Under the pieces are notes generated by a model. The model searched no databases. It saw nothing but the letters and a program-made list of their open reading frames with translations, and was not told where the DNA came from. A program made the position numbers and the translations under genes. From the NCBI RefSeq assembly GCF_003349955.1, contig NZ_QLKQ01000030.1, positions 1 to 64,000 of the forward strand: a stretch of 64,000 nt of DNA. Direction: 5' to 3'. Below, piece after piece: positions 44,765 through 52,256 of the stretch (position 1 is the first letter of the stretch; each line of letters begins with the position of its first letter). This DNA comes from Azospirillum brasilense (lineage in GTDB: Bacteria; Pseudomonadota; Alphaproteobacteria; Azospirillales; Azospirillaceae).

Positions 44765-44954
44765 CGTAACGCTTTCCCCATGATCGCGACGTATCGACCG
44801 GCCGGAGCGCGCCGCTTGTTGCAATTGCGACGCATTCCTAATAGCCGTGCCGACCTGACGTTCGGGCATCGTGAAAAGCGGAAATTTTTTTTGGAGAGGT
44901 TTCGCGGGCCGGAAAAGCCGGTGGCCTCAGGGGTGTGGCCTCAGGGGTGTGGCC
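44765..44954 (-). promoter_or_regulatory. Receptor promoter region
   Basis: This 190-bp gap between fecR and the receptor gene carries an AT-rich stretch. CAATTGCGACGCATTCCTAATA at 44821-44842 (seen in two adjoining parts) shares ATTGCGA and CGCATTC blocks with the Fur-like site in front of fecI. An ECF-type promoter recognised by FecI is expected here but was not pinned down. Confidence 0.4.
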
Positions 44955-44960
44955 TCAGGG
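44921..44960. repeat. 14-bp tandem repeat, about 2.9 copies, at the end of fecR
   Basis: GTGGCCTCAGGGGT starts at 44921, 44935 and 44949. The array runs over the fecR stop codon (44955-44957), so the terminator side of the gene may vary in length between strains. Confidence 0.85.
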
Positions 44961-45992
44961 GCGCGGGCGCAGGATCAGCAGGGCGTCGGACACCCGCAGC
45001 GTCTCGGCCCGCACCAGCCCGGCCAGGGCGGTCGCCGTCCGCACCGGATCGTCCAGCCGGTAATTGCCGGTGATCCGGCGGTCGGCGAGGGCGTCGGGAA
45101 CCAGGATCAGCCCCGGATAATAGCGGTCCAGCTCGCCCAGAACCTCGCCCAGGGGGCGATCCTCGAAGACCAGCCGGCCATCGACCCAGCCGAGCGCCGC
45201 GGAAAGGTCGGCGGGGTGCTCCGCGCCGACTCCCGACGCCGTGACCACCACCTCGTCGCCCGCGCGCAGCCGCACGGCGGGGCCGCCGGACCGCGCCACA
45301 TCCACGGTGCCGTGGCGCACCGTCACCGTCACCCGGTCGTCGAGGTAACGGACGGCGAAGGCGGTGCCGACCACGGTCACCACGGCGGGACCGGCCGCGA
45401 CCCGGAAAGGACGGGCGGGGTCGGGCGTCACCTCGAAGAAGGCGGCCCCGCGCAGCAGCCGGGTCCGCCGCTCGCCCCCCTCGACGTCGGTGGCGAGCGC
45501 CGTCCCGGTGTCCATCAGCACCCGCGATCCGTCGGCCAGTTGCAGACGCTCCTGCACGCCGGTCGCGGTGCGGTGGTCGGCCTGCAGGCGCAGCGGCAGG
45601 TCGGCGGCCAGACCGAGGCCGACCGCCACCAGGAGGCCCGCCGCCCACGCCATCGCCCGGCGCGCCAGCGGCCGGGAACGGGGTGGTTGCCGGAGCGGAA
45701 CGGCGGGCGCGTGGCGGCGGGGCGGGCTGTCCGGAACGGCGGTGGCCGAAGCCGCCGTGACCGCCAGCGCTTCGCTGAGGAGGGGCGAGGCCCACATGTC
45801 CTGCGCCAGGGCCCAGGCGCGGGCGTTGCGGGGGTCGGCGGCGCACCAGTCGGCGCAGGCCCGCCGGCATTCCTCTCCCGCGTCCTCCGCCTGCAGACGG
45901 AGGAACCAGTCGAGCGCCTGTTCCAGCGGTAAGGAGGGGTCGGTGCCGTCAGGCGTGGAGGGAGGCATGGGCGTCGCGGGTGGTGCCGTCAC
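44955..45992 (-). CDS. fecR: FecR-type anti-sigma/signal transducer
   Basis: This inner-membrane regulator has 345 aa. The cytoplasmic N-terminal DUF4880-like domain (LEQALDWFLRLQAEDAGEE, ACADWCAADPRNARAWA; residues about 20-65) is followed by a membrane helix (AMAWAAGLLVAVGLGLAA, about 113-130), the periplasmic FecR domain (LADGSRVLMDTGTALAT, RGAAFFEVTPDPARPF, VGTAFAVR) and a C-terminal STN-like part that meets the receptor. GTG 45992 overlaps the fecI stop (GTGA). Confidence 0.93.
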   Translation of the reverse strand: MTAPPATPMPPSTPDGTDPSLPLEQALDWFLRLQAEDAGEECRRACADWCAADPRNARAWALAQDMWASPLLSEALAVTAASATAVPDSPPRRHAPAVPLRQPPRSRPLARRAMAWAAGLLVAVGLGLAADLPLRLQADHRTATGVQERLQLADGSRVLMDTGTALATDVEGGERRTRLLRGAAFFEVTPDPARPFRVAAGPAVVTVVGTAFAVRYLDDRVTVTVRHGTVDVARSGGPAVRLRAGDEVVVTASGVGAEHPADLSAALGWVDGRLVFEDRPLGEVLGELDRYYPGLILVPDALADRRITGNYRLDDPVRTATALAGLVRAETLRVSDALLILRPRP

Positions 45993-46564
45993 GGTTTGTC
46001 TCTTTGTAAGACGTTCGGGCCGGCGGAAACCCTCAATCCTTCCCGGTCGAGCCGGGCGAACACCTCCAGGCAGGCCAGCAGGGCGGCCTTCAGGTCCTTC
46101 TGCACGGTGCTGACCGAGACGTCGAGCCGCTCGGCGATCTGCGCGTGGGACAGCCCCTCCATCCGGTTCAGCAGAAGAATGCGGCGCTGCCGCTCCGACA
46201 GGGACGCCAGCGCGGCGTTCATCCGGGCCAGCCGCTGGCGGTCGCCGGCCTGGGTTTCCGGAGAGGGCAGGGGGGCGGCGATCTCCTCCATCCCCTCGGC
46301 GGTCACGTCCTGCACCACCACCCCGGCGAGCCGGCGCTCCCGCCGCAGATGGTCGAAGGCCAGATTGCGCGCCGTCTGGAACAGGAAGGGCAGGGGATGG
46401 TCCACCGGCCGGTCGCGTTCCGCCGCCCTCACCTTGAGATAGGCCTCGTGGGCCAGATCCTCGGCGGTGGCGGCGCTGCCGACCATGCGGGAGAGCAGAC
46501 GGACCAGCGTGCCCCGGTGCCCCATGAAAACCGTGTCGAGCGACGGCTTGACGGTGTCAGCCAT
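45989..46564 (-). CDS. fecI: ECF sigma factor, FecI-type
   Basis: This 191-aa sigma-70 group IV factor directs RNA polymerase to the receptor gene when the siderophore signal arrives. Region 2 (AEDLAHEAYLKV, PLPFLFQTARNLAFDHLRRERR) and region 4 (LSERQRRILLLNRMEGLSHAQIAERL, SVSTVQKDLKAAL) are clear. It is first in the fecI-fecR-receptor-DUF3649-PepSY operon, with a Fur-like box about 140 bp upstream. Confidence 0.95.
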   Translation of the reverse strand: MADTVKPSLDTVFMGHRGTLVRLLSRMVGSAATAEDLAHEAYLKVRAAERDRPVDHPLPFLFQTARNLAFDHLRRERRLAGVVVQDVTAEGMEEIAAPLPSPETQAGDRQRLARMNAALASLSERQRRILLLNRMEGLSHAQIAERLDVSVSTVQKDLKAALLACLEVFARLDREGLRVSAGPNVLQRDKP

Positions 46565-46705
46565 GCACCACCGGACGGGGAACCGGCGCCTTCACGCGGT
46601 GCGGATCGGGCCTGCGATGCGGATCGGGCATGGCGTCGCCCCGTTGCTCCACGGAAAAGCGGCGTGGCCGCGCCATGACCGGCTCATGGCGGCGGCAATA
46701 TACTT

Positions 46706-46731
46706 AGAATGCGTATCATTCGCAATGATAT
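46706..46731 (-). promoter_or_regulatory. Fur-box-like site upstream of fecI
   Basis: GAATGCGTATCATTCGCAAT (46707-46726) with its following TGATA is an AT-rich dyad with the GAAT/ATTC and ATGCG/CGCAAT elements of alphaproteobacterial Fur sites. It lies in the otherwise GC-rich 217-bp gap 46565-46781. Iron repression of the operon is the expected outcome. Confidence 0.6.
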
Positions 46732-46781
46732 GTTCCGCCTGTGGAACCGCCGCGCACCGGGGCACGGCGGTTCCCTGTAGG

Positions 46782-47198
46782 TCAGCGGGCCAGCTCGAAG
46801 CGGATGGGCTGCGCGCCCTGCCACAGGGTGCGCTTGCCGAGTTCGGCCAGATTCTCCAGCCCGTCGGTGATGGTGATGAAGTGGTTGCCGGCGAGCTGGC
46901 CCATCTTGCTGGAGAACTGCACGCCGCCGTAGGCCAGCAGGATCTCGGTCTCGCTGATGCCGCCCGGATAGAGGATGATCTGGCCCGGCGCCGGGTGGCT
47001 GGTGTGGTTCTCGTAGCCGAGGCCGAAATCGGTGTCGCCCAGCGGAATCCACACGCCTTCGCCGCTCCAGCGGACATGAACGATCTGGCCCTCGTAGGGG
47101 AGCAGGCTGCGGAACTTGGCGCAGGTCTTCGGCGCCGCCGCCGACTCGAAGCGGGCGCCGAAGGTGAAGGGGCCGGCGGTGATGGTCAGGGCGTCCAT
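46782..47198 (-). CDS. DUF3830 family protein (cyclophilin-like fold)
   Basis: This 138-aa soluble protein has the family start FTFGARFESAAAPKTCAKFRSLLP (seen as two parts) and the segment YPGGISETEILLAYGGVQF. DUF3830 proteins have a cyclophilin-like fold and often sit beside amidohydrolases and amino-acid transporters, but no reaction is established. It follows the hydantoinase gene on the same strand after a 116-bp gap holding a large hairpin. Confidence 0.82.
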   Translation of the reverse strand: MDALTITAGPFTFGARFESAAAPKTCAKFRSLLPYEGQIVHVRWSGEGVWIPLGDTDFGLGYENHTSHPAPGQIILYPGGISETEILLAYGGVQFSSKMGQLAGNHFITITDGLENLAELGKRTLWQGAQPIRFELAR

Positions 47199-47235
47199 GG
47201 TGTGGCGGTCCTCGTTGTCCTGGGTTCTTATAAGG

Positions 47236-47283
47236 CCCCACCCTAACCCTCTCCGGCCCGGCGGGGGAGGGTTCAGGGTGGGG
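47236..47283. repeat. Long imperfect palindrome between the hydantoinase and DUF3830 genes
   Basis: CCCCACCCTAACCCTCTCC (47236-47254) pairs with 47263-47283 across an 8-nt loop, with two small mismatches. The CCCACCCTAACCCTC type of dyad looks like a dispersed intergenic palindromic repeat. As RNA it could stabilise or attenuate the downstream DUF3830 message. Confidence 0.7.
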
Positions 47284-47314
47284 GAAAAGTGCTTCGTGGG
47301 GAGAATGTGCTTTC

Positions 47315-48739
47315 TCAGACCGCCGCCACCTTCGGGCGCGCCAGATCCGGCGTGTCGCAGCGCAGGAAGGCGCCGCGGCCGGGCTGCGCCACGCAGGCGC
47401 CGCCCTCCACCACGACCTCGCCGCGCGACAGCACAGTCTCCGGCCAGCCGGTCACCTCCAGCCCCTCGTAGGGGGTGTAGTCGACGTTGTGGTGCAGCAT
47501 GGCGTTGGTGATGGTGACCTTGCGGTCCGGGTCGTAGATCACGATGTCGGCGTCGGCGCCGATGGCGAGGCTGCCCTTGCGCGGGTGCAGGCCGTACATC
47601 TTGGCCGGGTTGGTCGAGGACAGCTCGACGAAGCGCTGGAGGCTGATGCGGCCCTTCTTGACGCCTTCCGAGAACAGGATGGGCAGCCGCGTCTCGATTC
47701 CCGGCACGCCGTTGGGGATCCAGTTGAAGGGCGTGTTGGCGCCGTGCAGCATCTTGCCCTTGGGGTCCTGGTAGCGGAACGGCGCGTGGTCGGACGACAC
47801 GATGTGGAAGGTGCCGCCGGCCAGCGCGTCCCAGACCGCCGCCTGGTTGGCCTTGTCGCGCGGCGGCGGGCTGCAGATGCACTTGGCCCCTTCCATGCCG
47901 TGGCCGTGCAGGTCGTGCTCGGTCAGCACCATGTATTGTGGGCAGGTCTCGGCGTAGATGCGCATGCCGCGGCCCTGCGCCCAGTGGATCTGCTCGATCG
48001 CCTCGCGGCCCGAGACATGGACGATCAGAATCGGCACGTCGGCCAGCTCGGCCATGGCGATGGCGCGGTGGGTCGCCTCGCGCTCCACCAGCATCGGCCG
48101 GGAATCGGCGTGGTAGCGCGGCGCGGTGTGGCCGGCGGCGAGCAGCTTGTCGGTCAGCCAGCCGATGAAGTCGGCGTTCTCGGCGTGAATCATCGCCATG
48201 GCGCCGTCGCGCCGGGCGACGCTCAGCAGCTCCAGCACCTGCCGGTCGTTCAGCTTCATGTCGTCGTAGGTCATGTAGATCTTGAACGACGTGTAGCCGT
48301 CATGGATCAGCGCCGGCAGGTCCTGGCCGAGGAGCTGGTCGGTCGGGTCGCTGACGATGAGGTGGAAGGCGTAGTCGATCACCGCCTTGCCGTCGGCCCG
48401 CCGGTGGTAGTCGGTCACCGCGTCGCGCAGCGACTGGCCCTTGAACTGGCAGGCGAAGGGGATGACCGTCGTGGTGCCGCCGCAGGCCGCCGAGCGCGTG
48501 CCCGTCTCGAAATCGTCGGCCGACTGCGAGCCGTCGCTGGTCGGCTGGTCGAGGTGGCAATGGCCGTCGACGCCGCCGGGCATCACCAGCTTGCCGGTCG
48601 CGTCGATTTCGCGGGCGCCCGGCCCGAGCCCGGTGCCGATGGCGGCGATGCGGCCGCCGATCACGCCGAGGTCGGCGGCGAACACGTCGGACGCGGTGGC
48701 CAGCGTGCCATGGCGGATCACGGTGTCGAACTGCGGCAT
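47315..48739 (-). CDS. Dihydropyrimidinase/D-hydantoinase family cyclic amidohydrolase
   Basis: This 474-aa amidohydrolase with a binuclear metal site opens cyclic diamides to N-carbamoyl acids. Metal ligands include His60 and His62 (DGHCHLDQP), the carboxylated Lys153 (YTSFKIYMTY), the later histidines in MIHAENAD and VHVSGREA, and Asp in SSDHAPF. The full length matches D-hydantoinases. It is convergent with nothing and reads toward the DUF3830 gene. Hydantoin versus dihydropyrimidine preference cannot be told. Confidence 0.92.
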   Translation of the reverse strand: MPQFDTVIRHGTLATASDVFAADLGVIGGRIAAIGTGLGPGAREIDATGKLVMPGGVDGHCHLDQPTSDGSQSADDFETGTRSAACGGTTTVIPFACQFKGQSLRDAVTDYHRRADGKAVIDYAFHLIVSDPTDQLLGQDLPALIHDGYTSFKIYMTYDDMKLNDRQVLELLSVARRDGAMAMIHAENADFIGWLTDKLLAAGHTAPRYHADSRPMLVEREATHRAIAMAELADVPILIVHVSGREAIEQIHWAQGRGMRIYAETCPQYMVLTEHDLHGHGMEGAKCICSPPPRDKANQAAVWDALAGGTFHIVSSDHAPFRYQDPKGKMLHGANTPFNWIPNGVPGIETRLPILFSEGVKKGRISLQRFVELSSTNPAKMYGLHPRKGSLAIGADADIVIYDPDRKVTITNAMLHHNVDYTPYEGLEVTGWPETVLSRGEVVVEGGACVAQPGRGAFLRCDTPDLARPKVAAV

Positions 48740-48884
48740 GGAACTCTCCCTCGGTCCCGAAGGACGGGTTTTGCGGTTGCTGGTTTATACCGTCGCGACT
48801 GCGGCGGCGCGCCCACATGGGCGCGGAAAAGCCTGCGTGGCGTTTGAACGCACTACGACACGCCAATTCATTGGCGTGTCGGTG
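48740..48884. promoter_or_regulatory. Gap with strong hairpin between the GntR regulator and hydantoinase genes
   Basis: CGACACGCCAA (48856-48866) and TTGGCGTGTCG (48871-48881) form a perfect 11-bp stem with a 4-base loop, 4 bp past the regulator stop. It could end the GntR transcript, although no T-run follows, or act as an operator in the hydantoinase promoter region. Confidence 0.6.
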
Positions 48885-49568
48885 CTACAAAAAATAGCCG
48901 CCCGGATTGGCCTCGGCGGCGATGGCGTGGCGGGCGTCGTCCTGGAGGTTGCGCAGATGCGCCAGCATGGCGGCCTTGGCGGCATCGGCGTCGCGCCGCT
49001 CGACCGCCTCCAGCACCGCGCGGTGCTCCGTGTCGATCTCGCCCTTGCGGTGGAAGGCGCTGGAGATGCGGAACAGGCGGGCGACGACGCGCATCCGCGT
49101 GATGGTCTCGGCCAGCGTCGCGTTGCCGCTGACGCGGGCGAAGAAGCTATGGAAGTGGTTGTCGTAGAGCCAGTGCTGCATGTCGTCCTCGCTGCCGTCC
49201 AGCGATTCGAGCCCGCGCCGCAGCTCGGCGAGGTCGGCGTCGCCGACCAGCGGCACCGCCGTCGCGATGGCGTGGCACTCCAGCAGCTCGCGCATCTGCA
49301 TGCACTCGAAGAACTCGCGGGCCGAGACGACGCGGACGCGGTAGCTGCGCTCGCTGGTGCGCTCCAGCAGCCCCTCGCCGACCAGCCGGACCAGCGCCTC
49401 GCGCATCGGCGTGCGCGACACGCTCAGCCGCTCGGCCAGCCGCCCCTCCGGGACCTCGGCGCCGCCGGGGATCTGGCGGCTGAGGATCAGCTCGCGCAGA
49501 TGCCCGTAGGTCTGGTCGCCGAGGTTGGCGGGCCTGGGGAACAGCGGGTCGGCCGGGGGAGGGGTCAT
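48885..49568 (-). CDS. GntR-family regulator with FCD domain
   Basis: This 227-aa protein has a winged helix (residues about 18-80: YGHLRELILSRQIPGGAEV, RLAERLSVSRTPMREALVRL, EGLLERTSERSYRVR) followed by the FCD ligand domain with metal-type residues (MRELLECHAIA, DNHFHSFFARVSGN, EHRAVLEAVERRD). It is the last gene of the DapA-like, binding protein, permease, regulator operon. The probable operator is the GTATAC dyad at 52168-52186. Confidence 0.92.
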   Translation of the reverse strand: MTPPPADPLFPRPANLGDQTYGHLRELILSRQIPGGAEVPEGRLAERLSVSRTPMREALVRLVGEGLLERTSERSYRVRVVSAREFFECMQMRELLECHAIATAVPLVGDADLAELRRGLESLDGSEDDMQHWLYDNHFHSFFARVSGNATLAETITRMRVVARLFRISSAFHRKGEIDTEHRAVLEAVERRDADAAKAAMLAHLRNLQDDARHAIAAEANPGGYFL

Positions 49569-49578
49569 GAGCGGGGCC

Positions 49579-50274
49579 TCACTGGCCGTCGACGATGGCG
49601 ACGTTGCGGTAGGCGCGGCCGAAATGGCGCTCGATGCGGCGCTGGACGATGTCCCACAGCGAGGTCATCAGCAGGTAGTAGAGGGCGGCCACCGTGAACA
49701 GCTCCAGCACCATGAAGCGTTCCTGGATGAGAAGCTGGGTGCTGCGCAGCAGCTCCTCCATCGAGATGACGGAGGTGACCGAGGTCGTCTTCAACAGCCC
49801 GTTCACGCTGTTGCCGAGCGCCGGGATGATGATGCGAACGGCCTGCGGCAGCACGATGTAGACCATCACCTGGGCCGAGTTCAGGCCGAGCGCACGGCCG
49901 GCGTTGCTCTGCCCGGCGGCGACGCCGAGGATGCCGCCGCGGATGATCTCGGCCAGATAGGCGGCCTCGTTGAGGATCAGGCCGATCAGCGCGGATTCCG
50001 TCACCGACAGCTTGATGCCGATCTGCGGCAGGCCGGTGTAGATGATGATGAGCTGGACCAGCAGCGGCGTGCCGCGGAACACCCAGATGTAGGCCTGCGC
50101 CGCCGCCGACACCCAGCGGTAGGGCGACAGCCGCAGCAGCGCCAGCAGGCAGCCGACCACCAGACCGCCGGCGATGCCCGCCAGCGTCAGCCACAGGGTC
50201 GTGATCGCTCCGCTGAGCAGATACCCGTTGAACAGGTAGTCGAAGAAGCCGTCCCAGTTCCAGCCGCTGGTCAT
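49579..50274 (-). CDS. Polar amino acid ABC transporter permease (HisM/GlnP-type)
   Basis: This 231-aa inner-membrane protein has about five helices, the family start YLLSGAITTLWLTLAGI, and the EAA loop GRALGLNSAQVMVYIVLPQA with the VRIIIPALGNSVNGLLK continuation. Only one permease gene is present, so the transporter probably uses a homodimer. It is 10 nt ahead of the GntR gene. The matching ATPase gene is on the other strand at 55275. Confidence 0.93.
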   Translation of the reverse strand: MTSGWNWDGFFDYLFNGYLLSGAITTLWLTLAGIAGGLVVGCLLALLRLSPYRWVSAAAQAYIWVFRGTPLLVQLIIIYTGLPQIGIKLSVTESALIGLILNEAAYLAEIIRGGILGVAAGQSNAGRALGLNSAQVMVYIVLPQAVRIIIPALGNSVNGLLKTTSVTSVISMEELLRSTQLLIQERFMVLELFTVAALYYLLMTSLWDIVQRRIERHFGRAYRNVAIVDGQ

Positions 50275-50346
50275 TCCATCAACCTCTCGTTCTTATCCGC
50301 CGCGCGGACGGCGGCCGGGACGCGCCCCGCCGCCGCCCGCACCCAC

Positions 50347-51189
50347 TCACATGCCGGGGCCGTTGACCTTGAAGGCGCCGTCGTTGGGCAGCAGGCCGTA
50401 CTCCTCCATCAGGGCCTTGTAGGAGCCGTCCTTCTGCATGTCGTTGAGGACGGCGACCACCGCCTCGCTCAGCGCCTTGCTCTTCATCGCCAGGGCGACC
50501 GGGGTGGGGAACAGGCCGTGCAGGGCGCGGTCGAAGTCGCCGCGCTTGCTGTATTCGGCCGCCGTCGGGTCGATGGCCACCGACGCCTCGGTCTGGCCGG
50601 CGCGCAGCGCCTGATAGGCCGTGGCGAAGTTGTCGAAGGTCTTGATCTCGATCGGCTTCAGACCCTTGGCGACAATCGTCTTGTCGAGCTCGCGCAGCTT
50701 GCGCTCCTCGAAGCCGCCCAGCTCGACGCCGACCGGGCGGCCCGACAGATCCTCCGGCTTGGTGATCTTCAGCGGGTTGCCCTTGGACACCGAGACGCTG
50801 ATCGCCTGGGATTCATAGTTGATCATCGGCATCATCTTGGCCCGCTCCTCGGTCCAGAAGATGCCGGTGTTGATGAGGTCCCAGCGGCCGGCCTGGAGAC
50901 CGGGGATCATCGCCGAGAACTCGATGCGGACATATTCCGGGGTCAGGCAGAGCCGCTTGGCGATCTCGTTGCCGAGCGTGATGCGCATGCCCTTCAGCTG
51001 GCCGTTGGAATCGACGAACTGCATCGGCGGCAGGGTCGGGTTGGTCGACATCACCAGCGTGCCGGGCTTGACCAGCTCGGAATCGGCGACCGCCGGCTTG
51101 CAGCCGGCTGTTTGGGCGGCGGTTTGGGCGGCGGCCGGCAGCGCGAGCAGGGTCAGGCCGGCGGCGATCAGCAGCGTACGAATGGTCAT
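50347..51189 (-). CDS. Amino acid ABC transporter substrate-binding protein (SBP family 3)
   Basis: This 280-aa periplasmic receptor has a signal peptide (MTIRTLLIAAGLTLLALPAAAQ, cut near residue 22) from ATG 51189; GTG 51198 would add three residues. Family 3 features are LVMSTNPTLPPMQFVDSNGQLKGMRI in adjoining parts, DLSGRPVGVELGGFEE, and TFDNFATAYQALRAGQTEA. A CCGCCG/CGGCGG hairpin (50297-50314) in the 72-bp gap to the permease gene probably protects the receptor message. Confidence 0.93.
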   Translation of the reverse strand: MTIRTLLIAAGLTLLALPAAAQTAAQTAGCKPAVADSELVKPGTLVMSTNPTLPPMQFVDSNGQLKGMRITLGNEIAKRLCLTPEYVRIEFSAMIPGLQAGRWDLINTGIFWTEERAKMMPMINYESQAISVSVSKGNPLKITKPEDLSGRPVGVELGGFEERKLRELDKTIVAKGLKPIEIKTFDNFATAYQALRAGQTEASVAIDPTAAEYSKRGDFDRALHGLFPTPVALAMKSKALSEAVVAVLNDMQKDGSYKALMEEYGLLPNDGAFKVNGPGM

Positions 51190-51223
51190 CGTGGTCACCT
51201 TCTCTCGTGTTCAGGCGAAGTGA

Positions 51224-52117
51224 TCAGGCGAGGGAGTTGATCAGCCCGTAAGCCGCCAGATCGGCGCGCAGGGCCTCGGCGTCGCCCGCCGGCAGCGGCA
51301 GGCGCGGCGCGCGCGGGTCGCCGACGGGAAGGCCCATCATGCCCAGCCCGGTCTTCGACGCGGCGACGTAGCGGTGGCCGCCGACCCAGCGGACGATCGG
51401 CAGCATCTTCTTGTAGAGCGCCAGCGCCTGATCCTTGTCGTTGTGGTCGGCGACCAGCTCGAACAGCCGGGCCGAATCCCGCGGGATCAGGTTGGAGCAG
51501 ACGGCGACCCAGCCCTGGGCGCCGAGCCAGAAGGATTCGTAGCCGAGGATGCCGGCGAACACCGTCATGCGGTCGCCGCACAGCTCGATGATGTCGCGGA
51601 CCCGCGTCACCTCCAGCGTCGATTCCTTGATGTAGAGCACGTTGTCGATCTCGCTCAGCCGCGCCACGATCGGCGGGGTGAGGTCGACGTTGGCGGTCGC
51701 CGGGTTGTTGTAGATCATCACCGGCAGCGAGATCGCCTCGCCGATGCGGCGGTAATGCTCGAACAGCTCGTCGGGGGTCGGGGAGCTGTAATAGGGCGGG
51801 ATCACCATGATCCCGTCGGCGCCCATCCGCTCGGCTTCCTTGGCGTGGGCGACGGCGTCGCGGGTCCATTCGGCGCCGGTGCCGATCAGAACGGGCACGC
51901 GGCCCGCCGATTCCTGCACGCAGATCTCGATGACCTGGGCCCGCTCCTCGGGGGTCATCGACAGGAACTCGCCGGTGCTGCCGAGCGGGATCAGCCCGTG
52001 GATGCCCTGCTCGATCTGCCAGTTCACCAGCTTCTTGAGGGCCGGAACGTCCACAGCACCACCGTCGGCGGTGAAGGGGGTGATGAGAACCGTGTAGGTG
52101 CCGCGCAATGCCGTCAT
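51224..52117 (-). CDS. Dihydrodipicolinate synthase/N-acetylneuraminate lyase family protein
   Basis: This class I aldolase-fold lyase or deaminase has 297 aa. Schiff-base Lys164 (YIKEST) and Tyr136 (IYNNP) are present; the GSTGE motif at 46-50 takes the place of GTTGE. The gene starts the minus-strand operon that continues into amino-acid uptake genes and is divergent from the fused oxidase. In hydroxyproline catabolism a DapA relative (pyrroline-4-hydroxy-2-carboxylate deaminase) works right after a D-hydroxyproline dehydrogenase, which fits this context. That assignment is inference. Confidence 0.87.
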   Translation of the reverse strand: MTALRGTYTVLITPFTADGGAVDVPALKKLVNWQIEQGIHGLIPLGSTGEFLSMTPEERAQVIEICVQESAGRVPVLIGTGAEWTRDAVAHAKEAERMGADGIMVIPPYYSSPTPDELFEHYRRIGEAISLPVMIYNNPATANVDLTPPIVARLSEIDNVLYIKESTLEVTRVRDIIELCGDRMTVFAGILGYESFWLGAQGWVAVCSNLIPRDSARLFELVADHNDKDQALALYKKMLPIVRWVGGHRYVAASKTGLGMMGLPVGDPRAPRLPLPAGDAEALRADLAAYGLINSLA

Positions 52118-52167
52118 GGGTTCCCCCAAGCTCCTGCCTAATTTTTGAACTTGCCTAAATACTACTC

Positions 52168-52186
52168 GTATACTATCTGTATACAG
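52168..52186. promoter_or_regulatory. GntR/FCD-type operator between the divergent operons
   Basis: GTATAC-TATCT-GTATAC spans 52168-52184, and CTGTATACAG (52177-52186) is a perfect 10-bp palindrome. TGTATACA cores are typical of FCD-type GntR regulators. It sits in the 139-bp AT-rich gap between the DapA-like gene (52117) and the fused oxidase gene (52257), so one site could control both. Confidence 0.7.
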
Positions 52187-52256
52187 GAATCCAGCGCATT
52201 TTGACGCACCCTCGAAATGCCGCTTTCCACCGCAATCCGGACACAGCCGCCCGCCC

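Noticed and set aside
44921-44960. Regulatory iteron set before the TonB receptor
   Set aside because: Three 14-bp tandem copies run over the fecR stop codon; a simple tandem repeat explains them.
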